From Centropus unirufus (taxonomy: Eukaryota; Chordata; Aves; Cuculiformes; Centropidae), in assembly GCA_013397695.1 (NCBI GenBank), contig VYZI01001033.1, forward strand, positions 24,129 to 88,128: a stretch of DNA of 64,000 nucleotides. Reading direction: 5' to 3'. A model generated the notes under the pieces. The model was given only the letters and a program-made list of their open reading frames with translations, searched no databases and was not told where the DNA came from. Positions 36,555 to 48,375 of this stretch are shown here, one piece after another. A program made the position numbers and the translations under genes. Positions within the stretch are counted from its first letter, which is position 1. Each line of letters begins with the position of its first letter.

Positions 36555-37030
36555 TCACAGAAAGGACACGGAGCTGTTGGAGCAAGTCCAGAGGAGGCCA
36601 CAAAGATGACAGGAGAGGGCTGGAGAAGCTCCCCTATTAGGACACGTTATGGAATTGGGATTCTTCTGCCTGGAGAAGAGAAAGCTCCACGGGAGACCGC
36701 ATAGTGTCCTTCCAGTACTGAAAGTACAGAAAAGCTGGGGAGGGCTTCTTGATCAGAGATTGCAGGGATAGGACAAGGGGGAAGAGTTTTCAGCTGAAAG
36801 AGGGGTGGTTGAGGTCAGAAACAAGGAAGAAATGTTTTGGTGTGAGGGTGGGGAGGCCCTGGCCCAGGTTGCCCAGAGCAGCGGTGGCTGCCCCATCCCT
36901 GGAGGTGTTCAAGGCCAGGTTGGATGGGGCTTGGAGCCCCTGATCCAGTGGGAGGTGTCCCTGCCCATGGCAGAGGAGTGGAACTAGATGGGCTTTAAGG
37001 TCCCTTCCAACCCAAACCATTCCACGATTA
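36555..37030 (+). mobile_element. CR1 LINE 3' fragment (about 475 bp), plus orientation
   Basis: It starts GGACACGGAGCTGTTGGAGC and AGTCCAGAGGAGGCCACAAA, has AGAAAAGCTGGGGAGGGCTT and AGAGCAGCGGTGGCTGCCCC, and ends AAGGTCCCTTCCAACCCAAA and CCATTCCACGATTA. Confidence 0.94.
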
Positions 37031-38064
37031 AATACTTTCTTTTAAAACAACTTTGAAATACATTCATCTCACTTGCATCTTCAAGAACCAGCTTTACTCC
37101 AGAGTTCTGCTGAGAGGAGTTTGTAACCTCTCCTTATTTTTTTTCTTCCCCCATTGAATCCTTAGTGGCGGCTAAACCCCTCCGTTCTCCCAACTTTTCC
37201 CAGTGCCAGGTTAAAGCAGCCTGTGGAAGAAAGGCAGCGTTCAAAAAATGGATGGGGCCACATTGTCCTCAAAGTGTTTTAAGGGCAGTGAATATCTCCT
37301 CTCCTTCCCATATGCATTCCTGGGCGAGCCTGCCAGCGAATTAACTCAATGTACAGACACAGGCAAGTACATCCCAGAGATGAGCTTTGAGATACAGCCT
37401 TTTATAGTATCTGTAATAATTTAATAAGCTACAAGCTGTTCCCAGAGCGCATTCATGGGAGAGAGGGGTTGTTGTTGTTTTAGCCTTTGCAGCTTTGGTA
37501 AGCTTTGAACTGAGGGTATGAGGTTGTACAGCAGTAAAATGCACTGCAAGTTGCCTAGAATTTTCCATTATCCTATTTATATCACATAATCTCAGTACTC
37601 CTCAACTTGACATTTTTTATGTTATATCCCCTGCCTGAAAACGTGCTGGGTCTTTTGTTGCCATTTATAACATCCCAATAGATCTTAGAGACTCTTTATC
37701 AAAGGGCAGGTTTAAATATCGCTACAGTAATTAAAAACCTAGTCAGTTTATTTAAAAAAGAAAAGGAAGTCTCAGGCATTCAAATGATTCAGGGCGAAAT
37801 CCTTTAGAGAAATATTCAACTAGATTTTTTTTTGTTGCTGTTAATCTCACTTAAAAAAAAAATCAATCTCTTCTGATGAAATAACAACTTCCTCATTTGC
37901 AATCTAACTTGTAAGGAAATATTTACACCACATACACTGGCTTATTTATCTATTAAGGGAGCCATATGGCATTGAGACTGGCAATTTAAGTGGGAACAGA
38001 CAACAAATAAATGGCGCAGAAAGCTGAACCTTAGGCAGCTGCAAGGGCTGGCTCAGAGATAAGC
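37031..38064. other. Putative intron, nothing recognised
   Basis: AT-rich unique DNA with several A or T runs (for example near 37850). No exon-like segment noticed. Confidence 0.4.
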
Positions 38065-38452
38065 TTGAGCAGAGACCAGTCTGGAGAAAAGAAGGCTCCA
38101 AGAAGACCTTCTAGTGGCCTTCCGCTACAGAAAGGGGCCCTGGGAAAGCCGGGGAGGGGCTTTTTCCAAGGACCTGGAGTGATAGGATGAGGAGGAACGG
38201 CTTTAAATTGGAAGATGGAAAACTGAGATTAGATCTTAGGAAGAAATTCTTCACTCTGAGGGCAAAAAGGCCCTGGCCCAGGTTGCCCAGAGCAGTGGTG
38301 GCTGCCTCATCCCTGGAGGTGTTCAAGGCCAGGTTGGATGGAGCTTGGAGCAACCTGATCCAGTGGGAGTTGACCCTGCCCATGGCAGGGGGGATGGAAC
38401 TGGATGGGCTTTGAGTTCCCTTCCAACCCAAACCGTTCTATGATTCTACAAT
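38065..38452 (+). mobile_element. CR1 LINE 3' fragment, plus orientation
   Basis: It includes AGTCTGGAGAAAAGAAGGCT, GGCCTGGAGTGATAGGATGA-like sequence, AGATCTTAGGAAGAAATTCT and CCTGATCCAGTGGGAGTTGA. It ends CCAACCCAAACCGTTCTATG and ATTCTACAA. The GAGCAACCTGATCC variant marks the same sub-group as the copies at 26281 and 42332. Confidence 0.93.
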
Positions 38453-40389
38453 CAACCCCAGAACAAGATAAACCAAACCTCAACTGTACCCGCCTGTAAC
38501 TGTTCCCAGGCTGCTCCAAAGCACGTTAAAACTGCTTCGTAGAGAAAACAAATCACACACAAGCGCACTCACACTGTCAAATGGAACGTGGAAGGCTTGG
38601 GAATTGTTTTGAGAGAAGAGCTGCTCACGCAGCAGATGCACCATGGCTGCTGCTTGGGGAGGGCTCTTCATTGTACGTACGGCTGCCTCTCCATTCTGGA
38701 GACGTCCAGAGCAGCTCCCACAGCTGCTTCACTCTACAGAGGACCCCAAAACTCCATAACAACCCCCCAATCAGCAGGATACCGCAGAGAACAGCATCTT
38801 CCACTACTTCTAAACTCAACCAGCCAAGCAACCCAAGCCCCTCGCCAGCAGCAGAAATGAGGATCCACTGATGAAAACCAGTGGGATAAGGAGCTCGCAT
38901 CCCACATTGAGGTGCAGGGACCGAGCTTTCCCAGAAGAAATGCATCCCCGCAGGTAGCAGCTAGGAACGTGCTTACAATAGCATGGAAATAATAACATGC
39001 TGATATTCCAGTTCCAGTAACAACATTGGAAAATGCTGAGGTTGCCAAAGCTGATTCATGTGTTGGGCGGGAGGTGGTTTTAACACAACTTGTTCCTGCC
39101 TCCTGTTGCTCTCTGCTCCTTTGAATTTCAAAATTCAAGTGCTATAATCAGAGTTGAGTGAGAAAAGGGGCTTCTGTCATGAGAGAAAAATGACATTTTG
39201 CCATCTTTTTTAAACTAAATCAGAACCAAAAAATTACCCTCAAAATCTAAAATTTCTCATGAAGCGACAATCCAAAAAACTCCACTTTTGCACCCATCCA
39301 TATTGATACATTCAGACACTTTGAGAATGTCAAAGCAATGTAACAAATTAAATCCTTCTAAAGCAAATCAATGTTTTACGCAAAGAATACAAAATCCAAG
39401 GATTTTACCTCACCAAAGCAAAACAACAATATTCATCACTTGAAAATATCTGATGGACACATCCGATTTTGATGAAACTGCATTTTCTGGCGGCAAAGGG
39501 TTCTCCATCAGAAATGGTCATTAGCTTTCCTGCAATACGAACATGTTTGGTTCACCTGTTCCTCAGAACAAATGGCGTTTTCCAATATTTCCGTTCTTTT
39601 GGTGCCTCCCCATATACATGAGGATCTTACACCCCGCCTGGGCTGGTTTCTCCCCGACACTGAACGCGCCCATTTATCATCTGATTAAAAACATTATTTA
39701 TCTTTATATCAAACCATATATTTCCTAACAAGGCACGACATTTATAAATAACTTCTAATACCACAGCCGAGAGCTCAACGTGGTGATTTAGGGTGAAAGA
39801 AGAAACCTTTCGGATCATTGTCCTTTAGTGTTTCCAAGCCCATTTTTCATGTTTATTCCCTGTCACCCGCGATAAGGGATTGCCTTGCTGCACCGCGTTT
39901 CCTCCGCGAGGGCGAGTTGTTTGCGAAAGGAGCAGAGGACAAGCTGTCACATCCAAGAAAAAAGACGAAAACCCACCAGGGGGTGAAGCAGGGGTTTATT
40001 GTCTTTTGCCCTGGGTTTTGACAGTTAATTAGCTCTCAGCCAATTTATGCTCGGGTGGTGGCTACACCAGGGTCAACAGCAACGACTCCAAGGTGAGGTG
40101 GATGCAAAGGATACGAGACAGGGAAACCTGCTGCGGAGCTCTGGGAAAGCAAAGGGCTTCATCTTTCACCCCCAAGCATGACTGATGGACTCATTCCCTA
40201 ATGAAGCCTTTGACTTGTTTATTTTTTTCCCCTCACTGCATGGGGAAAGCTTTCAACAGCTTTGGACGCTGAGGAGTTGCCAAAAGGGCGGCTAAATTAA
40301 GCAGTTGGCGTAGCGGCATCTGTGGAAAAACACCGTCCCTTCCTCTTGCATTGTGCCAGCTGCAATGGGAAGAGGAAGGAGGGGAAGGA
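38453..40389. other. Putative intron, no recognised element
   Basis: Unique DNA. A short GC-richer patch lies at 38630-38900, with opposed open frames lacking support. AT-rich from about 39150 to 39750. Confidence 0.4.
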
Positions 40390-40472
40390 ATGACCCTGTC
40401 CATGGCAGGAGGTTTTGGATTGGGTGATTTTTAATGTCCCTTCCAACCCAAACCGTTCTGTGATTCTATGAA
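40390..40472 (+). mobile_element. CR1 LINE extreme 3' end (83 bp), plus orientation
   Basis: TGACCCTGTCCATGGCAGGA, then AATGTCCCTTCCAACCCAAA and CCGTTCTGTGATTCTATGA. Only the last part of the element is present. Confidence 0.9.
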
Positions 40473-41798
40473 GATGTCAATGAGGAGGTTGCAATGAAGG
40501 GCTTCATCCAGAGCCTGTGGTGCTCCATCAGGCTAGACTTCATTGCCCTTCGGGACCTTTATCCCTCCTCACTCATCTCTTCTGGCATCCAAAGATCCAC
40601 CAAGACTTTGCAAAGCAAACGTTCTCCCCCTCTCATTACCTGATGCTCTTTCTGCTGCTCCAGCAGGTTTTGCCACCTCCACTTTTTCTTTTCCCCCACT
40701 GCCACTTTGAAAATCCAAGTCCAGTAAGCAAGGAGCACCCGAGGGTAGGAGCAGGAAAACAATGTTTTTACACCATGGGATAAAACCTTTGAGCAAATCA
40801 CGTCTCATCTGCTATAAGAGCTTAGCCCCTGGAAGAGCCCTGCCCTACTTGATCCCTAGCGAAACACAGCAAGGAGCCACCTCCCAGTAGAGAGGTTGGA
40901 TCAATTTGGAGGTCATGTAGACGCCCCAGGGGAATGTAACACACACTGGCACTTGCAAAAAGATTTGGAAATGAGATGCAATTTCACTTTATATTAAACA
41001 TTCACTGAATGAGAAATTCCAGACATAACTGAACCAGTAAAGGCTCAGACTGGAGACCCATCCCCGAGTACTACAGTTCTCCATGGAAATGCCCAAGACA
41101 CGCCTCATTTCCAAGTAAAACCTACATACCTTGTACCTGCTGTCTCAGAAAAAAAAATAAATAGGTTATTCTTCAGACTTAGCCAAGTGGAGCTAAGTTT
41201 CCATGCACACAGGACATTTCTTTCCTACAGGACAGTGGCCATTCTCATGCTTACAGCTTCTAAAGGCAGATTATAAGATGCAGCAATGAGCCCATAAAAA
41301 CTGTCTGCAGTCGAGATGCTTGGGTGTCATGGGTGCAAAAGGCTGAGTTTCCAGCTAAGCTGAAGAGCCCAGCTGCAAACACTGGGCCAGCAACAGCAGG
41401 AGAGACAACACCTTGACCCAATTCCCTTGGAGGTATCCATACAAGCACATGTTTCTGCATCCCCGTCCCCTGCTGCCCAGGGAAACCCAACCACCGCGGT
41501 GAATTCCCCTCCGAGAACCCATGGCTAAAGAGACCTCTATTTCCGTGGAGACCTCCGCTCACGTTGAGAATGTAACTTTGGATTAGGAATCTAGAGTAGG
41601 AGCTTTGTCACCCTTCCCTCTCCCTACACGTCCCTCTGCAGAGCCTGAAAATGTCGCCTTTCAAAGCATTAATGCCTCTTCCCTCTGCCCACAAAGAGCT
41701 GAGCCCCTAAGAGATCCACCCCATCTGAGCACCTGCGGTTAGGTGGGATGGTTCTACCTCCTACAGCCTGTTCCTAACATCATCAAGCACAAGCTTAA
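40473..41798. other. Putative intron, nothing recognised
   Basis: Unique DNA. A minus-strand segment ending at 40659 has a donor (CAG|GTAATG), but all frames are open and its length does not fit the gene model. Confidence 0.35.
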
Positions 41799-42028
41799 TT
41801 AGGTTGGTGTAAAAATAATTGCCATTTATGTCATCGTAAACTGTGATGCTTATTTGGGATTAGACTTTTATTTAACTGTGCTCATGTAATATAACATTTT
41901 GAAGCACAAAATTTGCCCTACTTATTTATGGTAATGGGTTTATTTTCACTGTTTATTCTTTTTTTATGTTACGCTGTTAAATTAAAGATGGGAAAAAAAA
42001 GCAAATTTGAGATATTTTGCTGTACAAG

Positions 42029-42331
42029 TTCAAAAGAGGATGTAAAACAGTGGAAATTGCTAGAAATATCAGCCAAGCCCTTGGCCAGGGGACCATCAAT
42101 GGACATCCAGTTCAACATTGGTTCCAATAATTTTGTAATGGCAACGAGAGCCTTGAAGCAGAGGAGGGTCATGGATATTCCTCTGTGATAGATGACAAGA
42201 AAGTAGTGGTCATTATTGAAGCATTATTGAGTCATTATTGATGCAAAGCAACTCGAAAGCCTGCAGAAGAAATAAACCTCGACTATTCAACAGTTGTTTG
42301 GTGTTTGAACCACACTGCAAAAATAAAAAAA
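42029..42331 (+). pseudogene. Mariner transposase N-terminal remnant
   Basis: Read from 42029 in one frame, the segment gives FKRGCKTVEIARNIS, ALGQGTIN, VQHWFQ, then a stop. It continues with NESLEAEEG, and after a second in-frame stop RKPAEEINLDYSTVVWCLN and KIKK. This matches the layout of the paired helix-turn-helix DNA-binding half of Hsmar1-like transposases (a K-x-AE-x-x-x-x-I-N helix, VQxWFxKF, ESLExEExxGRP, AEELNVDHSTVxxHLKQ). The start region near 41988 (ATGGGAAAA) is one base out of frame, across an A run. The DDD catalytic domain is missing. The frame breaks off at the CR1 insertion. Confidence 0.85.
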
Positions 42332-42454
42332 ACCAGGTTGGATGGGGCTTTGAGCAACCTGATCCAGTGGGAGGTGTCCCTGCACATGGCAGGGGGTTGG
42401 AACTGGATGGGCTCTAAGATCCTTTCCAACCCAAACCATTCTGTCATTCTGTGA
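42332..42454 (+). mobile_element. CR1 LINE 3' end nested inside the mariner element
   Basis: ACCAGGTTGGATGGGGCTTT, GAGCAACCTGATCCAGTGGG, then CTTTCCAACCCAAACCATTC and TGTCATTCTGTGAA. It lies between the transposase remnant and the mariner 3' arm, so it inserted after the mariner and is younger. Confidence 0.93.
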
Positions 42455-42625
42455 ACACTTCCAGGAGCCCAGAACTCAGTGCTGCTGGACTAAACAGAAT
42501 TTTTTGTTGTTGGCAAAAATACATAGATTCTAAAGGTTCTTACTTTATTTAATGAATTTTATTCTAAGTTCAGATATATTGCTTAAATGCGATGGTTAAA
42601 ACCAATTATTTTTGCCCCAACCTAA

Positions 42626-44339
42626 CCCGATGATAAAAACCACAACACTGTCTTAATGAAGGACAAATGCGAATACAACTCGTATGAAAGCAGTCTCATG
42701 AGACACACGCAGCAAACCAAACAACAAACTAAACTTAGCCCCATGAGCTTGTGGCTTGGTGCTTGTCTCAGCTGTGAGTCATGGCGTGGGGTAGAAAACC
42801 GCTTTCCGCCCCCAAAATATCACGGAATGTAAGCAATGCCTCCCATTGCAGTACGAGAGGCTCTCCACAGCAGGGGCCAGGATTGTCTTACTCACAAGGA
42901 GGCTGAAGACTTGGCAACGTTGCAGCCCAATCTGTCAACTACACTCCACGCGGGCCATTGAGCAACCAGCAAAAGAAAGCGATTTTCAACCAGTCCTGAT
43001 CCAGTGAGGCTCAGATGAGGAACGGGATAAAGATCCTTTCAGTTCAAGGTCGCCTACCTCCTCCTTTCTCATTTCCTTGAAGGACCCATTGCCATCTCCT
43101 CTCTTTCTTTGCTACGATGGACGTTGTGCACAGAACAAGTTTTTTCCTGGAGGTGACATGATCCGCGAGGGCTGCCTCAGGACTGGGATGCGCCGCCTGG
43201 AAATGCTGCCAGGAGGAGGGGAGCGAGCACCTCTCGCGGATTAGCGATGAGCCCCAACAGGCCTTTCTTCCGCACAAATTTGGAAGTTCGAGCGCGTACG
43301 CTGAACGCTTCCCAGCAGATTTAGCACATTTGCATTGGCAGACATTCAGGGATTCAGCTCAGGGCTCCCTCACCTTCAGAAATGTGCACGTCGGGTGCCC
43401 TGGTGTGCATTACCTCCGCGTGTCCCTCGCTGCTGTAACGCACCGCAACCCACCACGCTGCTTGGACTCGGCCACTGCACCTGCTTTGCAGTGCGGGCAT
43501 CAAAAAAATAAGGTACTGAGTGGTCATTTCAAAGGGAAAGCAGGTCGAAAAGTCTGAACTCAGGGCTTCTGTTTTGATCAGGACACCGCGTCCTCACGAC
43601 ACACTTGTCTTAGCAAAGGAAAACAAGCTTTTTAATACTAACTCCAGGTTGTAATGCATAAACATGAATGGACAGCCACTGGAGAGAGGCAAGAAATCCA
43701 TGTACGTGGATTGACAGCAGCTTTCCATGTGTTTAATGCCCAACCAAAACAATGACTGCCTCCTTCGGGACAGTGAGCCATGAGTGGGGGCACAAGACAA
43801 GGGCCCTCACACCCCATCCCTATACCAGCAATTAATGTCAGGGTCAGAATAACTCTTTAATGCCACAGGCAAGGCAGGTGCCAGGCTCTATAGGAGAAAG
43901 TCCAATCACGCAAAGGTGGAGAAGGTCTGTGTCTTGTCTGAAGTGTTGTGAGACCAGTACCCACACCAGGCTATTTCTATGGGTTTTTTGTACGGATTTC
44001 CCCCAGCCCATACTCATGAGGAGCGCCAGACACTCTTCCACTGCCTCTCTCTGGGAATTATCTACATTTCTCTTTTTCTCCACAGAGACTGCACGCGGGC
44101 AGCAAGAGCTTGCAGCCTTCCACCACCTTCTCCATTAAATAGGGATTTTAAATATCTCTGAGCAGGTGCTGCTGCTTGAAGGACCTGAATACACAGGACA
44201 GCCAAGCCCCCCCACCCAGTGCACGATGATCTGTTTTAGATGTCTCTCTGCCTTCGGGAAGAACACAGTGAGGCCCTTGAGAATGTGCCATAGATGGTAA
44301 AAGTTCAAAAGGAAGATGTGAGCAAGCTTATCTGGTTCA
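42626..44339. other. Putative intron, contains a CpG-rich patch
   Basis: Unique DNA. From about 43100 to 43480, CG dinucleotides are unusually dense for this window (about 27 by hand count, for example TCGAGCGCGTACGCTGAACG and CTCCGCGTGTCCCTCGC). The rest shows nothing. Confidence 0.4.
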
Positions 44340-44418
44340 ACATGACTCTGCTCCTGCAGGGGGATTGGGATGCATGAGTGGCAAAGATCCCTTCCAACTC
44401 AAAGCATTCCATGATATC
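44340..44418 (+). mobile_element. Short CR1 LINE 3' end, plus orientation, decayed
   Basis: CAGGGGGATTGGGATGCATG, then AAGATCCCTTCCAACTCAAA and GCATTCCATGATA. About 79 bp and more diverged than the others. Confidence 0.75.
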
Positions 44419-46317
44419 AAGTCCATCTCCATTTCAAAAATTGTACCAAGAAGAAAGTTTTATGTATATATTTGTCAAAGGAGCTGTCAGTCAGCCTCAT
44501 GAGAGAGGGTCAAGGGTGAGATACCCTCATCCCAATATTTTACAAACCTCACTTTTCATTTCTGACTGCAGTTCCAATCCTTCATGGATAAGAAAAGTAG
44601 TTCTAAAACACAATAAAGAGCTGGAGCCATGAGGTCATGGCCTTGCAGCTATGAAACAATGACCTCAGCACAAGGAATAGATGGAAGATAGACTAATCCC
44701 TATTAAAGAGGGAAACTGGCAAATAATGCTTTCTAAATCATTTAAAATCGCAGCCTGCTGAGCCAGGAGGCTGGAAGGGAACTGAAATAGCTATGCCAAT
44801 AAATTTATCCGCTCCCTGGGGCTTGAGAGGCACCGGAGAGCTGGATGAGCACCCTGTGCCTAAACACACACACACGCTCTCTTCGGCCTCACCACCCATG
44901 GACTTTCTGCTAGGGGCATCCCTGCCAACACAAGGCAGACTCATTCACACAGACCAGGCATAACTCTAGTTTCAAGATGCCTCAGAGCCAAAGCAGCCCT
45001 TGAGAGATGCTTTCTTGCAAAGCTTGTCCCAAGTCTTTACTCATGGCCACATCTTTTGTGTCTTCCCAGCGCGGAAGAGCAGCTCGGAACTCCAACAAGC
45101 TCCCCAGAACTTTCTGCATAAAAGGTACAAGACAAGATCATCAGGGGCACTTTTTTTTTTTTTTTTTACTTTTTTTTTTTTTCACTTTAGTTTTTTAGCA
45201 GGCTCTTCTCCCTCCTCCCAGTTTCAAAGCCCTCGGCTTTTGAGCAATGCAAAGTCTTTGGCTTTGTGCGGCCACTGGAAAAAAAAAAAACAAAACGGTG
45301 ATGCAACCCGTGGGAGGAAGAGATGTCAGAGGAGAAGCAGCCGAGCAGGGGAAAGAGTCTCTGCTCACCGCAGGTCTGCTGGCAGTCAGAGCCGATGAGA
45401 TGCAGCTGGGAGGAGAAGTGTCATTGCACAATCAGCCAAAGCAGCAGTGTTTCTTTTAGAGGCATTCAGATGCCTGGGCATCCTACCGAGCCTCCAAATA
45501 AATACTCTTTGATTGTGACAAGTGCCTAGCAGACTCCTGAATGCCGTAAGAAAATAACGCACTGGCATTATGAAAATATTAGAGTGGCAGAAGTCAATCC
45601 CACTCATCCTATTAAGAACAACAAAAAAAAAAAAACATCCAAAAACCCACACATTTGATTAAAAAAATGTCCTCACCACCATTACCAATCATAAAATCCA
45701 CTTTTCTGGCAAGGCTCGTGCTACCTGCAGAGAATTCACTTTCCTTGTCTGCTGACAAGAAGCTCAAGGGAAAAATGCCATCCATCCCTCTCTCCTCTCT
45801 ATGCTCCATTCCACTCCATATGGTGCTGCCTGATAGTAAATGAGAAATTAAAAACATTAGCATAACCCTAACCCTCTCCTCCCCAGTCGCCTTCTCCCTG
45901 CCGGGCCTGTACAAAATATGTTGGCCCAAGCTGGAGATGGAACCATTTCTCTGCTAAGTTTGAGTCACATATGAGCTCCCTGTCGTCTTCGTGGTTCACA
46001 TATGTCAGGTTTGCCAAGCACTGGCTGTCCTTCTGAATTATTTCATCTTGGAAAACAACCCTATCAACAGCCTAAAACTCTCCCTTTCCTTAACTTAAAG
46101 CATGAAAATAAAGAGTCAATAAAGAATTAAGGCAAAAAACCTTTCACTTTGTGGTAGGCAGCAATAAGTGGTATTATTTTTAAACCCCAGTCCTTCCAAA
46201 TCAGAATTTGTAGACACATCTTTTCTCCTTAAAAACAAAAATTTCTGAACCAAAACAAATCGCCAGTAAATTCCAGTCGTAATCTGTGACTGCCATTTAA
46301 ATTCGAGTCTTAAATAC
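44419..46317. other. Putative intron, T-rich simple sequence
   Basis: Unique DNA with T-rich simple sequence at 45151-45200 and a short CA run at 44868-44877. A 55-base segment at 45070-45124 (plus) sits between splice-like motifs but was not called. Confidence 0.35.
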
Positions 46318-46403
46318 CTTCAAAATCATCTTTAGCACGGGATGTCCACTCAGATTCTTCAAAGAAACGTTGTAAAATGGGACCCAAACTGATTTTTTTG
46401 ATA
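46318..46403 (-). CDS. Candidate coding exon (86 bp) of an unidentified split gene
   Basis: On the minus strand the preferred acceptor is ATCCAATTACTCCCAAG, ending before 46403; a poorer alternative (AAATCAG) would start it at 46388 in the same phase. The donor is GAAG|GTATTT. In the frame that fits its neighbours, one base completes a split codon, then the peptide reads IKKISLGPILQRFFEES and EWTSRAKDDFE, then one spare G. In-phase 2 and out-phase 1 match the exons at 49011-49128 and 20926-21074. A second frame is also open here, so the frame choice rests on phase agreement. Codon use (GAA GAA, GAT GAT) looks coding. Family unknown. Confidence 0.42.
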
Positions 46404-46957
46404 CTTGGGAGTAATTGGATGAATATCCAGGTGAGGCAGTCAGCGGGCGCTGCGGTTTTTGTTTTGATTATTCCTGTAGGGCTCTGAAGTGGAGGCCGGG
46501 GCAGGTGCTGCATCAGCTCAGAGAAAGCTGACCCTTCATGGAGCACGCCACAGGAGACAACGCCAAACAAAGGGAGAGGAGGACACAAGGAATGTAACAA
46601 ATAACTCATCAGCACGTGTGATCTCTGTAGATAAACCCCGGCTCCTCGCAGCCATCAGCATCATCTCGGGTCTCTAGGCATCACGGCCTTTGGGGAAGAT
46701 GGGGAAGATTATTTAAGCTTCATCCTCAGGCGATCACAGTGCTGGCCTTGATTTTCACAGACCGGACCCCCTGCACAGCATCTCCAGCCACATCAGCTCT
46801 TGCCCAGCTCCTTCCTTCCCAAGACCAAAGACTGAAATACTCATGAGAAGGGTGCGAGCACTGCTGCTCTGCTTTGGGCTGAAGTAGGATCAGTTTGATA
46901 ACTTCATTTTTCTGACGCATGGCATGGTTTCCAGGCAGGGCTCCTGCCCAGCAGGGC
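46404..46957. other. Putative intron, nothing recognised
   Basis: Unique DNA between the candidate exon and the inverted repeat arm; no recognisable element. Confidence 0.4.
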
Positions 46958-47153
46958 TCACACAGGGCACTGGGGTGCAGAAAAGCCACTGCTCACACCT
47001 GTTCCTACACAAACCAAGGCCGTCCTCGAGCTGGTGGAGCCGTGAGGGAAAGAGGAAAAGGGTGGCACCTGCAGGGAGGGGCGGAGAGGAGAGGTGACCC
47101 CAACCTGACCAGGATTCCATGCCATGCATGTCACAATCAGAATAAAACCGAGA
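46958..47153 (-). repeat. Unclassified dispersed repeat, arm 2 of the inverted pair
   Basis: Reverse complement of the segment at 30372-30568, about 94% identical by eye, 16.4 kb away. Differences cluster in the part equivalent to GAAATGAGTGTG. The flanks share nothing further. Confidence 0.8.
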
Positions 47154-48271
47154 TTAAAAGGGTCACTCTTTCTTCTTCGATTACAGACATCAAGCGAGGA
47201 CCTCATCTGTCTGCCCTCAATCCCAGACCCGTGCATTCCTGAATCCAATGCCTGAACCCAGCTCCCTCCTGGCCTCAGTCTCTTCCCTCCACGCCTGCTC
47301 TGCAGGGACGCAGCCAGTCAGGGGGACGACATAATTTCAATTTTCAGATTTTTTTTTGCAGATAACATAGCTTCACTGGCACAGACAAACACAGCCCCTA
47401 AAGCCAAGAACAAAACCAGACATGAGACGCTCTCCCCTGAACAACTCAGCTGCAAAACAAGCTGGCTCTGGACACTTTGGGTCTACGCTGCAAATCTTTT
47501 TGGACTTACGTGTAAGATTTTCAATGTGCCCACCAAGCTAAGCTTTTGGGTCGTGCAGAAATCAAAGTGTTACAAGCAGAGCCCATTAAAAACTGACCGG
47601 AGAGTCGCATCATTTGCAAATCCAAGAATACACCCGCGCTGCTCCTGACCAGCCCGCAGACAAATACATTGGCAGATGTCCCCAGGGCTTCTGCAAGCCT
47701 TTGAGGCTGCTCAGTCGAGTGGAGATGTTGTCTATGAGCCCCTGTCATTGCTTTAGCTGCTCTCTTTGAAGGTGTCTACAGACTTGGGGCCCCTGTACCA
47801 ACGCAGCACAGTTGCAGAAAAAGCTGTGAGGGAAGCTTAAAACCAGGATAAACAACTTAATACGGTGACTGGTTTGCTCAGTACCACAAGCAATGCCGCT
47901 GCACTCATCCCAAGGCTGGGCTGTGAGCCTCCACATTAGTTCTGGGATAATAGAAAATGCTTTTCAAGGTCCATCCTCTTGGTAATACTGGATGACTTGA
48001 TATGGTGTCATTAAAGTTGTCTGAAGAGCAGTTCAACAATCCAGGAGTTGATTCCCAGACCTGCCACGTTCCTGATGCTGCTGAGGTCAAGAACTACAAA
48101 TAGAGCAGATAATTAGGAGGGAAGTGTGTGCTGCTGAGCAAATACTTTGAGCAGGGGAAGATTTTCTGCCCTGGAAAGGTAGAGAAATGAGAAAATGTGT
48201 TTACAGAAGTACTCTAGCATCCTTTTTTAAATTGGATAGAAAATACACCCACCAAAACTCAAGGTTTTGGG
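47154..48271. other. Putative intron, nothing recognised
   Basis: Unique DNA. A donor-like CAC|GTAAGT on the minus strand at about 47511 has only a 33-base open segment before it; not called. Confidence 0.35.
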
Positions 48272-48375
48272 AAACCCGACCCAGTGAGAGGCGTCGCTGC
48301 CCATTGCAGAGGTCTTGGAACCGGATGATCTTTAAGGTCCTTTCAACCTAAACCATTCCATGATTCTCTGGTTCA
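48272..48375 (+). mobile_element. CR1 LINE extreme 3' end, plus orientation
   Basis: AACCCGACCCAGTGAGAGGC, then AGGTCTTGGAACCGGATGAT and TTTCAACCTAAACCATTCCA with TGATTCTCTGG. About 104 bp, diverged. Confidence 0.88.

Larger units (their letters stand above)
41799..42625 (+). mobile_element. Decayed mariner-family DNA transposon, interrupted by a CR1
   Basis: The left end begins TTAGGTTGGTGTAAAAATAA (41799), and the right end finishes with TTATTTTTGCCCCAACCTAA (42625). These are terminal inverted repeats of 23 bp with 21 matches. They resemble the TTAGGTTGGTGCAAAAGTAA ends of the Hsmar1/MADE1 group of mariners. The interior holds a broken N-terminal transposase (42029-42331). A CR1 occupies 42332-42454, leaving about 700 bp of mariner against the usual 1.3 kb, so the catalytic part is deleted. 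No clean TA target duplication remains (left flank AA, right flank CC). Immobile. Confidence 0.85.

Noticed and set aside
45070..45124. 55-bp plus-strand segment between CTTCCCAG and GGTACA
   Set aside because: Weak donor, no partner exon, next to T-rich simple sequence.
45867..45880. CCCTAACCCT, telomere-like
   Set aside because: Barely two TTAGGG units on the complement; no interstitial telomeric array.
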